Shown here one piece after another: positions 17,344-25,436 of a stretch of 64,000 bases of DNA. The translations under genes and the position numbers were made by a program. The stretch is taken from the NCBI GenBank assembly GCA_036130055.1, contig JAYYOR010000027.1:1-64000 (forward strand), given 5' to 3'. The DNA comes from TMED69 sp036130055. GTDB taxonomy: Bacteria; Pseudomonadota; Gammaproteobacteria; Ga0077536. How positions within the stretch are numbered: position 1 is the stretch's first letter; each line of letters opens with the position of its first letter. The notes under the pieces are model-generated. The model searched no databases and was not told the origin of the DNA. It saw nothing but the letters and a program-made list of their open reading frames with translations.

Positions 17344-17610
17344 TTAAATCTTCTCAGATTGCTTAATCAACTCTTTAAGCGTCCAGCTTTTGTTTTTTGA
17401 AATCGGTCTACACTCCTCAATAGAAACGATATCTCCCTCAGCACATACCGACTTCTCGTCGTGGGCCATAATCTTACTCGATTTCCTTACAAATTTTCGA
17501 TAAAGAGGATGCTTAATTCTACGCTCTACCAAAACTAAAATAGTCTTTTCCGTCTTACAGCTGATAACCGTACCATTAACACTTCTAGCTTTTTTCTCTA
17601 TACCACTCAT
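17344..17610 (-). CDS. rpsQ: Ribosomal protein uS17
   Basis: OB-fold 16S-binding protein, 88 residues (E. coli 84). Visible motifs are the N-terminal GTVISCKTEKTILVLVERR, HPLYRKFVRKSSKIMAHDE and GDIVSIEECRPISKNKSW. Its ATG shares one base with the rpmC stop (TAATG), indicating coupled translation. Confidence 0.98.
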   Translation of the reverse strand: MSGIEKKARSVNGTVISCKTEKTILVLVERRIKHPLYRKFVRKSSKIMAHDEKSVCAEGDIVSIEECRPISKNKSWTLKELIKQSEKI

Positions 17611-17813
17611 TAAGTTGTCACCTCAGCTTTAAGTATATTTAACATTGTTTTTATCCGGGCGATGTCTTTTCTAGTGTCCCTTATCTCACTTGGTTTCACT
17701 GGTTGTCCACTTCCCTGCTGCATACGTAAACCGAATTGTTTTTTTCTAAGTTCAACCAAAAGAGTGTTCAACTCTTTCTCCGATTTGCCTTTAAATTCTT
17801 TCATGGCACTCAC
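17610..17813 (-). CDS. rpmC: Ribosomal protein uL29
   Basis: Small helical-hairpin large-subunit protein next to the exit tunnel. The start drawn is a GTG at 17813 that overlaps the rplP stop (GTGA) and has a GAGAG ribosome binding sequence seven bases upstream, giving 67 residues. An ATG at 17804 would give 64 residues (MKEFKGKSEKEL), closer to the usual 63, and cannot be excluded. RKKQFGLRMQQGSGQ and the KDIARIKTMLN helix identify the family. Confidence 0.94.
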   Translation of the reverse strand: MSAMKEFKGKSEKELNTLLVELRKKQFGLRMQQGSGQPVKPSEIRDTRKDIARIKTMLNILKAEVTT

Positions 17814-18223
17814 ATCACTTCTCTCGATGCAAAAACTGTTTTTACAGACAATTTTGCACTGGCAAGGCGTAACGCTTCCCTAGCAACTTCTTCAGAAACA
17901 CCTTCCATCTCATACAAAATAGCACCAGGTTTTATTTGAGCAACCCAATATTCCACATTTCCTTTACCTTTGCCCTGCCTCACTTCGAGTGGTTTTTTTG
18001 TGATTGGCTTATCTGGAAAAGCGCGAATCCAAATTTTCGCCCCTCGTTTCACGTAACGAGTTATTGCTCTTCTAGCTGCTTCGATCTGTCTAGCCGTAAT
18101 TCGACCAGAACTGGTTGCTTTTAGGCCGAAGTCACCGAAGCAAATAGTGCTGCCACGATGTGCAAGCCCCCTATTTCGTCCCTTTTGCTGTTTCCTAAAT
18201 TTTGTATTTTTCGGTTGAAGCAT
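17810..18223 (-). CDS. rplP: Ribosomal protein uL16
   Basis: Large-subunit protein beside the A-site tRNA and peptidyl-transferase centre, 137 residues (E. coli 136). Diagnostic parts: MLQPKNTKFRKQQKGRNRG, the RQIEAARRAITRYVKRG helix and the KPLEVRQGKGKGNVEYWVA loop, which includes the arginine that is hydroxylated in E. coli L16. It overlaps rpmC by four bases. Confidence 0.98.
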   Translation of the reverse strand: MLQPKNTKFRKQQKGRNRGLAHRGSTICFGDFGLKATSSGRITARQIEAARRAITRYVKRGAKIWIRAFPDKPITKKPLEVRQGKGKGNVEYWVAQIKPGAILYEMEGVSEEVAREALRLASAKLSVKTVFASREVM

Positions 18224-18244
18224 TTACTTTTTACCTTGTTATAT

Positions 18245-18928
18245 CTACGAAGATTTACCTTCAGCGTGCGCCTGTCGAACTTCTGTTACCTCATCTTCTT
18301 TGGAATCGACATTACCTTTAAATATCCATACCTTAACACCGATTATGCCATAGGTTGTGGATGCTTCAGCAAAACCATAATCTATGTCAGCTCGCAACGT
18401 GTGCAACGGAACTCGACCTTCCCTGTACCACTCAGACCGCGCAATTTCGGCTCCATTTAAACGCCCTGAAACATTAATTTTAATTCCTTCACTACCTAAT
18501 CTCATAGCATTTGAAACTGCTCTTTTCATTGCTCGCCTGAACATAATTCTTTTCTCTAATTGCTGTGCAACAGACTGTGCAACTAAAAAAGAATCTAGTT
18601 CTGGTTTTCTTATTTCCTCAACATTTATGTGAGCGGGTATCCCCATTATTTCTGATACTTTGTTCCTAAGAAGCTCAATATCCTCGCCTTTTTTTCCGAT
18701 TACAATTCCTGGTCTCGCAGTATGTATCACGATACGCGCGGTATTCGCGGGTCTTTCTATTTGGATTTTGCTAACTGAAGCTTGCGAAAGCTTATCTTTA
18801 AGATAGTTCCTCACTTTCAAATCGGTCAATAAATATTTGGAGTAATCCTTACTCTCGACATACCAAGTTGACGTCCAATCTGTAGCAACACCTAATCTAA
18901 ATCCATAAGGATGAACCTTTTGTCCCAT
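18245..18928 (-). CDS. rpsC: Ribosomal protein uS3
   Basis: Small-subunit head protein lining the mRNA entry, 227 residues (E. coli 233). It begins MGQKVHPYGFRLG and contains the KH-type motif HTARPGIVIGKKGEDIE, a basic RRAMKRAVSNAMRLG helix, and SGRLNGAEIARSEWYREGRVPL (partly: LNGAEIARSEWYREG). The C-terminal tail is acidic and short. Two bases separate it from rplV. Confidence 0.98.
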   Translation of the reverse strand: MGQKVHPYGFRLGVATDWTSTWYVESKDYSKYLLTDLKVRNYLKDKLSQASVSKIQIERPANTARIVIHTARPGIVIGKKGEDIELLRNKVSEIMGIPAHINVEEIRKPELDSFLVAQSVAQQLEKRIMFRRAMKRAVSNAMRLGSEGIKINVSGRLNGAEIARSEWYREGRVPLHTLRADIDYGFAEASTTYGIIGVKVWIFKGNVDSKEDEVTEVRQAHAEGKSS

Positions 18929-18930
18929 TC

Positions 18931-19272
18931 TTAGTCCTCCATTACTTCCAGTGAAAGTGAAATATGACTACTTCTTTTCAAGATTTTAGCAGCCCGCCCT
19001 CTGGCTCTCGCTCGCCATCTTTTCAATGTTGGCCCTTCATCAACGCAAATGCTGGAAACTTTTAATTCGTCAATATCAAGATTTTTATTGTGTTCAGCGT
19101 TAGCTATTGCCGAATTCAGAGCTTTCGAGACAAACTTAGCCGCTTTTTTCTCGCTAAAAGTCAAAAGATCGACTGCGTCTTCAACGGGCAAACCTCTAAT
19201 TTGATCAGCGACTAGTCTCATTTTCTGAGCCGAAATTCTCGCGTTTTTTATCTTTGCTGCTACAACCGTCAT
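18931..19272 (-). CDS. rplV: Ribosomal protein uL22
   Basis: Large-subunit protein whose beta-hairpin lines the exit tunnel, 113 residues (E. coli 110). Signatures: ARISAQKMRLVADQIRG, SALNSAIANAEHN in the core, and the tunnel hairpin with DEGPTLKRWRARARGRA, where macrolide-resistance changes occur in other species; it looks unmodified. Located between rpsS and rpsC. Confidence 0.98.
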   Translation of the reverse strand: MTVVAAKIKNARISAQKMRLVADQIRGLPVEDAVDLLTFSEKKAAKFVSKALNSAIANAEHNKNLDIDELKVSSICVDEGPTLKRWRARARGRAAKILKRSSHISLSLEVMED

Positions 19273-19281
19273 AATTTACCT

Positions 19282-19554
19282 TTATTTGGTTTTTTTATCC
19301 GCCACATGACCACGATAGGTTCTTGTGGGCGAAAACTCGCCTAATTTATGACCCACCATATTTTCAGTGATGAAAACCGGAATATGTTGACGTCCATTAT
19401 AAACTGATATCGTCAAACCAACCATATCGGGCGAAATCATTGACCGACGAGACCAAGTTTTTATAGGTTTCTTATCACTATTCTTCTTTGCTTCTTCTAC
19501 TTTCTTTAATAAATGATGGTCTAAATGGGGACCTTTTCTTAATGATCTTGGCAT
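19282..19554 (-). CDS. rpsS: Ribosomal protein uS19
   Basis: Small-subunit head protein, 90 residues (E. coli 92). It begins MPRSLRKGPHLDHHL and contains TWSRRSMISPDMVGLTI, NGRQHIPVFITENMVGHKLGEF (partly: VGHKLGEFSPTRTYRGH). It occupies the standard position between rplB and rplV. Confidence 0.98.
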   Translation of the reverse strand: MPRSLRKGPHLDHHLLKKVEEAKKNSDKKPIKTWSRRSMISPDMVGLTISVYNGRQHIPVFITENMVGHKLGEFSPTRTYRGHVADKKTK

Positions 19555-19566
19555 CGGTAAGTTTTC

Positions 19567-20397
19567 CTATCTCTTCTTGCTTCTTGAGCGAACTATAAAT
19601 TTGTCAGTCCTTTTATTAGACCGAGTTTTATGACCTTTCGTTGGAACGCCCCACGGACTGACTGGATGTCTACCTCCAGAGGATCGGCCTTCTCCACCTC
19701 CGTGAGGATGATCTACAGGATTCATCGCAACTCCCCTTACCGTCGGCCTAATACCTAACCATCTTTTCGCACCAGCTTTTCCAAAAGATTTTAGGGAATG
19801 TTCTGTATTTCCAACTTCACCAAGAGTTGCTCTACAATCCAATGGCACCCGCCTCATCTCCCCTGACCTCAGACGCAATGTAGCATAATTATTTTCTCTA
19901 GCTACGAACTGCACGGAGCTTCCCGCACTTCTACCAATCTGGGCTCCCTTACCAGGCTTCATTTCAACACAATGAACAATACTGCCAACTGGAATATTTT
20001 TTAAAGGTAAACAGTTGCCAACTTGAATAGAGGCTTCAGGACCGGATTTTACCGAAGCCCCGACCTCAAGACCTTTAGGAGCTATTATATAAGATTTTGA
20101 GCCATTCTCATAAATTAGCAACGCTATGTGAGCTGTACGATTTGGGTCATATTCAATTCTAGATACCGAAGCTTTAATTCCGTCCATTTTTCGCTTGAAG
20201 TCAATCAACCTGTATCGCTGTTTATGGCCGCCTCCTCTATGCCTAACTGTAATTCGCCCTGTATTATTCCTGCCTGACTGCTTTGACTGGTGTTCCAGTA
20301 AGCTTTTTTCTGGCTTACCTTTCCACAAATCAGGAGTTTTACTAACAACCAAGCCTCTACGCCCAGGCGATGTTGGTTTTGCACGCTTTAACACCAT
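19567..20397 (-). CDS. rplB: Ribosomal protein uL2
   Basis: Large-subunit protein required for subunit joining and peptidyl transfer, 276 residues (E. coli 273). Conserved parts include NNTGRITVRHRGGGHKQRYR, GAQIGRSAGSSVQFVARE, and the C-terminal MNPVDHPHGGGEGRSSGG loop containing the histidine implicated in peptidyl transfer (H in DHPHGGGEG). Gap to rplW is seven bases. Confidence 0.98.
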   Translation of the reverse strand: MVLKRAKPTSPGRRGLVVSKTPDLWKGKPEKSLLEHQSKQSGRNNTGRITVRHRGGGHKQRYRLIDFKRKMDGIKASVSRIEYDPNRTAHIALLIYENGSKSYIIAPKGLEVGASVKSGPEASIQVGNCLPLKNIPVGSIVHCVEMKPGKGAQIGRSAGSSVQFVARENNYATLRLRSGEMRRVPLDCRATLGEVGNTEHSLKSFGKAGAKRWLGIRPTVRGVAMNPVDHPHGGGEGRSSGGRHPVSPWGVPTKGHKTRSNKRTDKFIVRSRSKKR

Positions 20398-20404
20398 ACT
20401 ATAA

Positions 20405-20701
20405 TTACTCCGCCGCCATAAAATCTATTTCGAATCCATCTTTTAAACTCACGAAAGCTTTTTTCCACGCTTTTGTGGACCCTGCCTTACCCCTAAAAAC
20501 TCTACGCTTAGCTCGAACCAAAGAGGTCCTGACAGATTTTACTTTAACGTTAAAAGAAAATTCCACTGCGTCTTTGATTTCCGTTTTCGTTGCATTATTC
20601 ACAACTTCGAAAACGTATTGATTGCCTTGATCGGCCACCCTCGCATTTTTCTCGGACAACCTCGGCTTTACAATTATCTGATACAACCTCTCTTGGTTCA
20701 T
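20405..20701 (-). CDS. rplW: Ribosomal protein uL23
   Basis: Exit-tunnel rim protein that docks SRP and trigger factor, 98 residues (E. coli 100). Motifs: IVKPRLSEKNARVAD, the YVFEVVNNATKTEIKDAVE helix region and VKSVRTSLVRAKRRVFRG. Its ATG overlaps the rplD stop in an ATGA junction. Confidence 0.97.
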   Translation of the reverse strand: MNQERLYQIIVKPRLSEKNARVADQGNQYVFEVVNNATKTEIKDAVEFSFNVKVKSVRTSLVRAKRRVFRGKAGSTKAWKKAFVSLKDGFEIDFMAAE

Positions 20702-21315
20702 CCAAGCATCTCCTCTATCTTATCCAACGCATCATTTGTTAAAACCAAATTCTCATGCCTCATCATCAATAAAGGATTCAGCTCGGAAACTTTAACTACA
20801 GATACTGAAGGAATATTCCTAAAAGACAATAAGGTATTTTCATCTAGCTCTTTGATTACAATTAAAGCAGAAGATATTTTTAATTTATCAAGTATTTCTT
20901 TTGCCTTTTTTGTTTTAGGCTCTATAAAATTCATCTTTTCGATCACACTAAATCTCTCTTGTCTGAGTAATTCTGACAACATAGATTTCAGTGCGGTCTT
21001 ATACATTTTCTTGTTGATTTTTTTAGCGAAGCTTCTAGGACATGCCGCAAACGCACGACCACCTCCACGCCAAATAGGGCTTCTAGAAGTCCCAGCTCTT
21101 GCGCGTCCAGTACCCTTCTGACGCCACGGTTTGGCACCACCACCGCTTACTTGAGAACGGGTTTTCTGTGCTTTTGATCCCGCACGGGCACCTGACTGGT
21201 AAGCCGTTACAACCTGATGTATCAAAGACTCTTTATAATCTAACGCAAAGACACTGTCAGGAAGTGTCACATCAATTTTCTTTTTACTATTTTGGACCTT
21301 AATTACTGTTGCCAT
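20698..21315 (-). CDS. rplD: Ribosomal protein uL4
   Basis: Large-subunit protein with an extended tunnel loop, 205 residues (E. coli 201). The loop stretch KTRSQVSGGGAKPWRQKGTGRARAG (partly: GGGAKPWRQKGTGRARAG) is intact. The middle part is the Rossmann-like fold ending in LVLTNDALDKIEEML. E. coli L4 also represses the S10 operon through the rpsJ leader; that leader is missing here. The start shares one base with the rplC stop (TAATG). Confidence 0.98.
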   Translation of the reverse strand: MATVIKVQNSKKKIDVTLPDSVFALDYKESLIHQVVTAYQSGARAGSKAQKTRSQVSGGGAKPWRQKGTGRARAGTSRSPIWRGGGRAFAACPRSFAKKINKKMYKTALKSMLSELLRQERFSVIEKMNFIEPKTKKAKEILDKLKISSALIVIKELDENTLLSFRNIPSVSVVKVSELNPLLMMRHENLVLTNDALDKIEEMLG

Positions 21316-21965
21316 TACTCTTTCCCTTTAACTTTAACGGAGCTAGATATTTCTAGAAGGGAACCTTTTGCTCCAGGGGTAGCACCTCTCAAAAGAATTA
21401 TATTTTTTTCTACATCTATTTTAATAACTTCAAGCTTTTGAACTGTTCTTTTTTTATTTCCCATTTGACCGGCCATCTTCTTTCCTTTGAAAACTCGGCC
21501 TGGAGTTTGGCATTGTCCGATCGAGCCCGCTACTCTATGCGAAAGAGAATTGCCGTGGGTGGCATCCTGCATGCTAAAATTATGTCTTTTTACTGTTCCC
21601 GCAAACCCTTTACCAATAGTAATGCCACTAGTATCAACTAATTGACCGACCGAAAAAATATCAACTTTTAACTCCTTGCCGACCTCCAATTGAGCCACCT
21701 CTTCGCTTGGTGCCCTAAACTCTTTCAAGCCCTTAGCCGTCGAAAGCTTAGCTTTTTTTAACTCTCCTATCATGGGACGACCTATACGGCTTGTTAGTTG
21801 TTTTCCATATGCTACCTGTACCGCGCTATAGCCGTCGCTCTCAATGGTTTTTAAACGAGCTACGAAGTTTTTATTTACACTGACAACAGTCACCGGAATT
21901 GACTCGCCAGTATCTGCAAATATTCTAGTCATTCCGTTTTTTATTCCGATTAATCCTATAGACAT
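21315..21965 (-). CDS. rplC: Ribosomal protein uL3
   Basis: Large-subunit assembly initiator near the peptidyl-transferase centre, 216 residues (E. coli 209). Features: MSIGLIGIKNGMTRIF at the start, a KGFAGTVKRHNFS motif, HGNSLSHRVAGSIGQCQTPGRVFKGKKMAGQMG (partly: GSIGQCQTPGRVFKGKKM). The glutamine in the GSIGQ segment is the site methylated by PrmB in E. coli. It starts nine bases after rpsJ. Confidence 0.98.
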   Translation of the reverse strand: MSIGLIGIKNGMTRIFADTGESIPVTVVSVNKNFVARLKTIESDGYSAVQVAYGKQLTSRIGRPMIGELKKAKLSTAKGLKEFRAPSEEVAQLEVGKELKVDIFSVGQLVDTSGITIGKGFAGTVKRHNFSMQDATHGNSLSHRVAGSIGQCQTPGRVFKGKKMAGQMGNKKRTVQKLEVIKIDVEKNIILLRGATPGAKGSLLEISSSVKVKGKE

Positions 21966-21974
21966 TTTTTGTAC

Positions 21975-22286
21975 CTAATTAAGCTTAATCTGAACGTCCA
22001 CGCCAGCCGCCAAATCAAGCTTCATTAACGCATCTACGGTTTTATCGGTTGGATTTACGATATCTAAGAGCCTCTTATGTGTTCTTATCTCGTACTGGTC
22101 CCTAGCATCTTTATTCACATGAGGCGAAATTAATACAGTAAAACGCTCCTTCTTTGTTGGTAGAGGAATTGGACCTTTGATTTGGGCGCCTGTTCTTCTA
22201 GCTGTTTCGACAATTTCTTTTGTTGATTGATCAATCAATCTATGATCGAACGCTTTTAATCTTATTCTTATTGTGTTTTCACTCAT
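21975..22286 (-). CDS. rpsJ: Ribosomal protein uS10 / NusE
   Basis: Small-subunit protein that also binds NusB and NusG in antitermination and transcription-translation coupling. I start it at the ATG at 22286 (MSENTIRIRLKAFDHRLID), giving 103 residues as in E. coli. An ATG nine bases upstream would add MAV, but the AGAGA sequence lies at proper distance only for the chosen start. GPIPLPTKKERFTVLISPHVNKDARDQYE (partly) is diagnostic. It lies 18 nt after fusA, so neither tuf nor the S10 leader precedes it. Confidence 0.97.
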   Translation of the reverse strand: MSENTIRIRLKAFDHRLIDQSTKEIVETARRTGAQIKGPIPLPTKKERFTVLISPHVNKDARDQYEIRTHKRLLDIVNPTDKTVDALMKLDLAAGVDVQIKLN

Positions 22287-22304
22287 AACTGCCATCTCTT
22301 TTGA

Positions 22305-24401
22305 TCATGATGCATTTTCGATTCCCAGCCCAAACTTTCCTAGAATATTTAACGGAGCAAAATCATAACGAGAAAATTCCATTGAGAAAGTCCCCCTACC
22401 TTTTGTTAATGAGCGTAGTTCAGTAGCATAACCAAACATTTCAGCTAATGGCACATCACAACTGATTGACAAACCGGAAGCGGCCTCACCGGTTCCTTTT
22501 AATAGGCCTCTTCTTCTATTTAAATCACTAGTAAGCGGCCCTTGGTACTCAATTGGAGTGTTGACTTCAACGCTCATAATCGGCTCCAACAAACGAGGTT
22601 CCGCTTGGCTTACAGCCTTTTTAAATGCCATCGAGGCAGCAACCCTAAACGCCATTTCTGTTGAATCAACCTCATGAAACGAACCTCCTGAGACCTTAAC
22701 AGAAATGTCAATCAACTCAAATCCAGCTAGCGTACCGTCTTTTAGGGACTCTTCGATACCACTTCTTATTACAGGTATATATTGCCGAGGTATAACCTCT
22801 TCACTAACGTTGTTTTCAAAAATAAAGCCATCCCCTCTTGCGAGTGGAGTAAGTTCAAGCGCTACACTACCATAATGTCGCTTCTCGCCGATTACTCGTT
22901 CAAATTTTTCTTGTATGTTTGTAACTTTTCTAGAAATAGTTTCACGATATGAAACTTGAGGATTACCAATGTTAGCAGCAACACCGAATTCACGCTTCAT
23001 CCTATCAATAATAATATCGAGATGAAGTTCTCCCATGCCAGAGACCAAAGTTTGAGCAGAGTCTTTATCTTCACTCACATTCAAGGACGGATCTTCTAAA
23101 GCCAGCTTATTAAGAGCATCAGCCATTTTTACCTGATCACCTACTGTGGCAGGCTCAACGGCCACTGAAATTACAGGTTGTGGCGCCCTGATACTCTCAA
23201 GTGCAAATATTTCATTTGGGTCGCAAAGTGTAGTTCCCGTTTGAACTTCTTTTAACCCCACAGCTGCAGCAATGTCCCCAGCGCAAATTTCCTTTAAATC
23301 AACCCGGCTGTTGGCATGCATTTGAAGGATTCTGTTTATTTTCTCTTTTTTATTAGTTAACGCGTTAACGACAGACCCACCACATTTAATTTTACCACGG
23401 TAAACCCGTAAAAAAGCCAAGGTACCGACGTACGGATCCGTAGATATTTTAAAGACAAGAGCCGCAAAGGGAGAGTCGTCATGGTAGGAATTATTTTTAT
23501 TTGAATCATCAAAATTTTTTTCAATTGATTCATCGGGGGCAGGGAGATAATCTACAACTCCATCTAAAATTGCCTGAACACCTTTATTCTTAAATGCCGA
23601 CCCACAAATCACCGGAACTAGGTTACTACCAAGTGTCAGAATCCTAAGGCCTGCTTTTATTTCCTCAGAAGTCAAAGTGCCCTTTTCCAAATATTTTTCA
23701 GTGAGTTCATCCGTTGCTTCCGCGGCTGCTTCCTCCATTTCTTCCCTCAACTTAAAGGACAAATCTTTTAACTCAGATGGAATTTCGTCCGTTGTAATCT
23801 TCACACCTAATGTGCTTTCATCCCAATAAACCGCTCTCATATCTATCAAATCAACCACTCCGCCAAACGATTGTTCATTCCCAATTGGAATTTGAATTGG
23901 CAGTGGTTTACCACCTAACTTTTCTCTGATTTGCTCAACTACGCGGAAGAAATCGGCCCCTGTTCTATCCATTTTATTTACGAACGCGATTCTTGGTACA
24001 GAAAATTTATCAGCCTGTTTCCAGACGGTTTCCGATTGTGGTTCTACTCCGCCTACCGCGCAAAATACAGCTACAGCGCCGTCTAAAATTCTCAATGATC
24101 TTTCGACTTCTATAGTGAAATCAACATGCCCAGGTGTGTCTATAATGTTTATCCTATGTTTCTCATACTGATTGTTTATCCCCGTCCAAAAACAAGTGGT
24201 TGCAGCAGAGGTTATTGTAATTCCCCTTTCCTGCTCCTGTTCCATCCAATCCATCGTGGCCGCTCCATCATGAACCTCTCCCATTTTGTGGGAGATACCC
24301 GTGTAATATAGGATTCTTTCAGTGGTAGTCGTTTTTCCAGCATCTATATGAGCCATAATCCCAATGTTTCTATAATATTTTAATGGAGTTAGACGAGACA
24401 C
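22305..24401 (-). CDS. fusA: Elongation factor G
   Basis: EF-G is the GTPase that drives translocation and, with RRF, ribosome recycling. The 698-residue protein has five-domain architecture. G-domain motifs: AHIDAGKTT (residues 17-25), a switch region with RGITITSAATTC, DTPGHVDF and NKMDRTGA; domain IV carries the SYRETISRKV-region beta strands and the GSFHEVDSTEMAF loop. The start is a GTG at 24401. No tuf follows, unlike the E. coli str operon. Confidence 0.98.
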   Translation of the reverse strand: MSRLTPLKYYRNIGIMAHIDAGKTTTTERILYYTGISHKMGEVHDGAATMDWMEQEQERGITITSAATTCFWTGINNQYEKHRINIIDTPGHVDFTIEVERSLRILDGAVAVFCAVGGVEPQSETVWKQADKFSVPRIAFVNKMDRTGADFFRVVEQIREKLGGKPLPIQIPIGNEQSFGGVVDLIDMRAVYWDESTLGVKITTDEIPSELKDLSFKLREEMEEAAAEATDELTEKYLEKGTLTSEEIKAGLRILTLGSNLVPVICGSAFKNKGVQAILDGVVDYLPAPDESIEKNFDDSNKNNSYHDDSPFAALVFKISTDPYVGTLAFLRVYRGKIKCGGSVVNALTNKKEKINRILQMHANSRVDLKEICAGDIAAAVGLKEVQTGTTLCDPNEIFALESIRAPQPVISVAVEPATVGDQVKMADALNKLALEDPSLNVSEDKDSAQTLVSGMGELHLDIIIDRMKREFGVAANIGNPQVSYRETISRKVTNIQEKFERVIGEKRHYGSVALELTPLARGDGFIFENNVSEEVIPRQYIPVIRSGIEESLKDGTLAGFELIDISVKVSGGSFHEVDSTEMAFRVAASMAFKKAVSQAEPRLLEPIMSVEVNTPIEYQGPLTSDLNRRRGLLKGTGEAASGLSISCDVPLAEMFGYATELRSLTKGRGTFSMEFSRYDFAPLNILGKFGLGIENAS

Positions 24402-24414
24402 AATTACACCTTTT

Positions 24415-24885
24415 TTACCATCGATAGTGAGAAAAAGCTCTGTTAGCTTCTGCCATCTTATGGGTATCCTCTCGTTTCTTTACCGCATTTCCTCGATTAT
24501 CAAACGCTTCTAACAATTCTCCGGCCAACCTTTCACCCATAGACTTTTCACTTCTTTTTCTGGAAGCATCTACTAGCCAACGCATTGCCAGCGCAAGTCG
24601 TCTATCCGGTCGAACCTCAACTGGGACCTGATATGTGGCGCCCCCAACCCTCCTAGATTTAACCTCAACTTTTGGTTCCACATTACTGAGCGCTTCTTTG
24701 AAAGCCTCCAGTTCCGACTCATGGCCTTTTTCAGAAACAATCTGAAGCGCACCATAAACAATTCTTTCTGCGACCGACTTTTTACCAGCTGTCATAACAA
24801 TGTTGATAAATTTTGCGATTACTTTATCACCATATTTTGGATCCGGTAATATTGTCCTTTTTGCAGGTGTTCTTCGTCTAGACAT
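24415..24885 (-). CDS. rpsG: Ribosomal protein uS7
   Basis: Head-organising small-subunit protein, 156 residues. Recognisable from MSRRRTPAKRTILPDPKYGD, the VKSRRVGGATYQVPVEVRPDRR segment (partly: GGATYQVPVEVRPDRR) and the C-terminal KREDTHKMAEANRAFSHYRW. In E. coli, S7 represses translation from the rpsL-rpsG intercistronic region; here that gap is only 20 nt. Confidence 0.98.
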   Translation of the reverse strand: MSRRRTPAKRTILPDPKYGDKVIAKFINIVMTAGKKSVAERIVYGALQIVSEKGHESELEAFKEALSNVEPKVEVKSRRVGGATYQVPVEVRPDRRLALAMRWLVDASRKRSEKSMGERLAGELLEAFDNRGNAVKKREDTHKMAEANRAFSHYRW

Positions 24886-24905
24886 TTTGTCTCAAGTCTC
24901 CTCAA

Positions 24906-25280
24906 TTATCCTTTAGGGCGTTTGGCCCCATATTTTGAGCGGCCTTGCTTTCTATCACTGACTCCAGATGTATCCAAAGTACCTCTCACAGTATGATAAC
25001 GTACCCCAGGCAAATCTTTAACTCTGCCCCCCCGGATTAAAATCACTGAGTGCTCTTGAAGGTTGTGTCCCTCGCCGCCAATATAAGTTGTTACTTCCTG
25101 GCCGTTTGTCAGGCGAACTCGAGCTACTTTTCGAAGAGCAGAATTTGGTTTTTTCGGCGTCGTGGTGTAAACCCTTGTACACACACCCCTCTTTTGAGGA
25201 CTAGCTTGCAAGGCAGGAACATTACTTTTCCTAACCTGCTTTTTTCTTGGCTTTCTAACCAACTGATTTATCGTAGCCAT
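24906..25280 (-). CDS. rpsL: Ribosomal protein uS12
   Basis: Decoding-centre small-subunit protein, 124 residues as in E. coli. It begins MATINQLVRKPRKKQV and contains TTPKKPNSALRKVARVRLTNG and GGRVKDLPGVRYHTVRG. The two lysines of the TPKKPNS and GRVKDLPG loops, whose changes give streptomycin resistance in other species, are present as in wild type. It is the first gene of the str-S10-spc-alpha run and is separated from rpoC by 156 bases. Confidence 0.98.
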   Translation of the reverse strand: MATINQLVRKPRKKQVRKSNVPALQASPQKRGVCTRVYTTTPKKPNSALRKVARVRLTNGQEVTTYIGGEGHNLQEHSVILIRGGRVKDLPGVRYHTVRGTLDTSGVSDRKQGRSKYGAKRPKG

Positions 25281-25322
25281 TTATTCTCTCTTTATTTATA
25301 TTTTTCCAAACAAAATTCAGAC

Positions 25323-25338
25323 CCTTTTTTAAAAAAGG
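25323..25338. repeat. 16-bp perfect palindrome in the rpsL leader region
   Basis: Between rpoC and rpsL, the sequence CCTTTTTTAAAAAAGG is a perfect palindrome 43 bases upstream of the rpsL start. As RNA from the minus strand it could form a mostly A-U stem. It does not have the GC-rich stem plus U-run of a terminator. It may be part of the leader RNA or a protein-binding site; neither is shown by sequence. Nearby, 25363-25373 holds a 5-bp inverted repeat (GTCTA-G-TAGAC). Confidence 0.4.
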
Positions 25339-25379
25339 AGCCGAGCACTGCTGACTTTATTTGTCTAGTAGACTAAACC

Positions 25380-25402
25380 AAAAAACCCCACCGGAGCCGG
25401 GG
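25380..25402 (-). terminator. Probable intrinsic terminator after rpoC
   Basis: On the minus strand, CCCC (25402-25399), a nine-base spacer GGCTCCGGT and GGGG (25389-25386) are followed by six T residues (25385-25380). The element begins 35 bases past the rpoC stop, where such terminators commonly lie. The stem is only four G-C pairs, so termination may be partial, allowing read-through into rpsL. No clear separate promoter for rpsL was found in the remaining gap. Confidence 0.55.
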
Positions 25403-25436
25403 ATTATACCGTTAATTAGAACAATTTCAAACCAAT

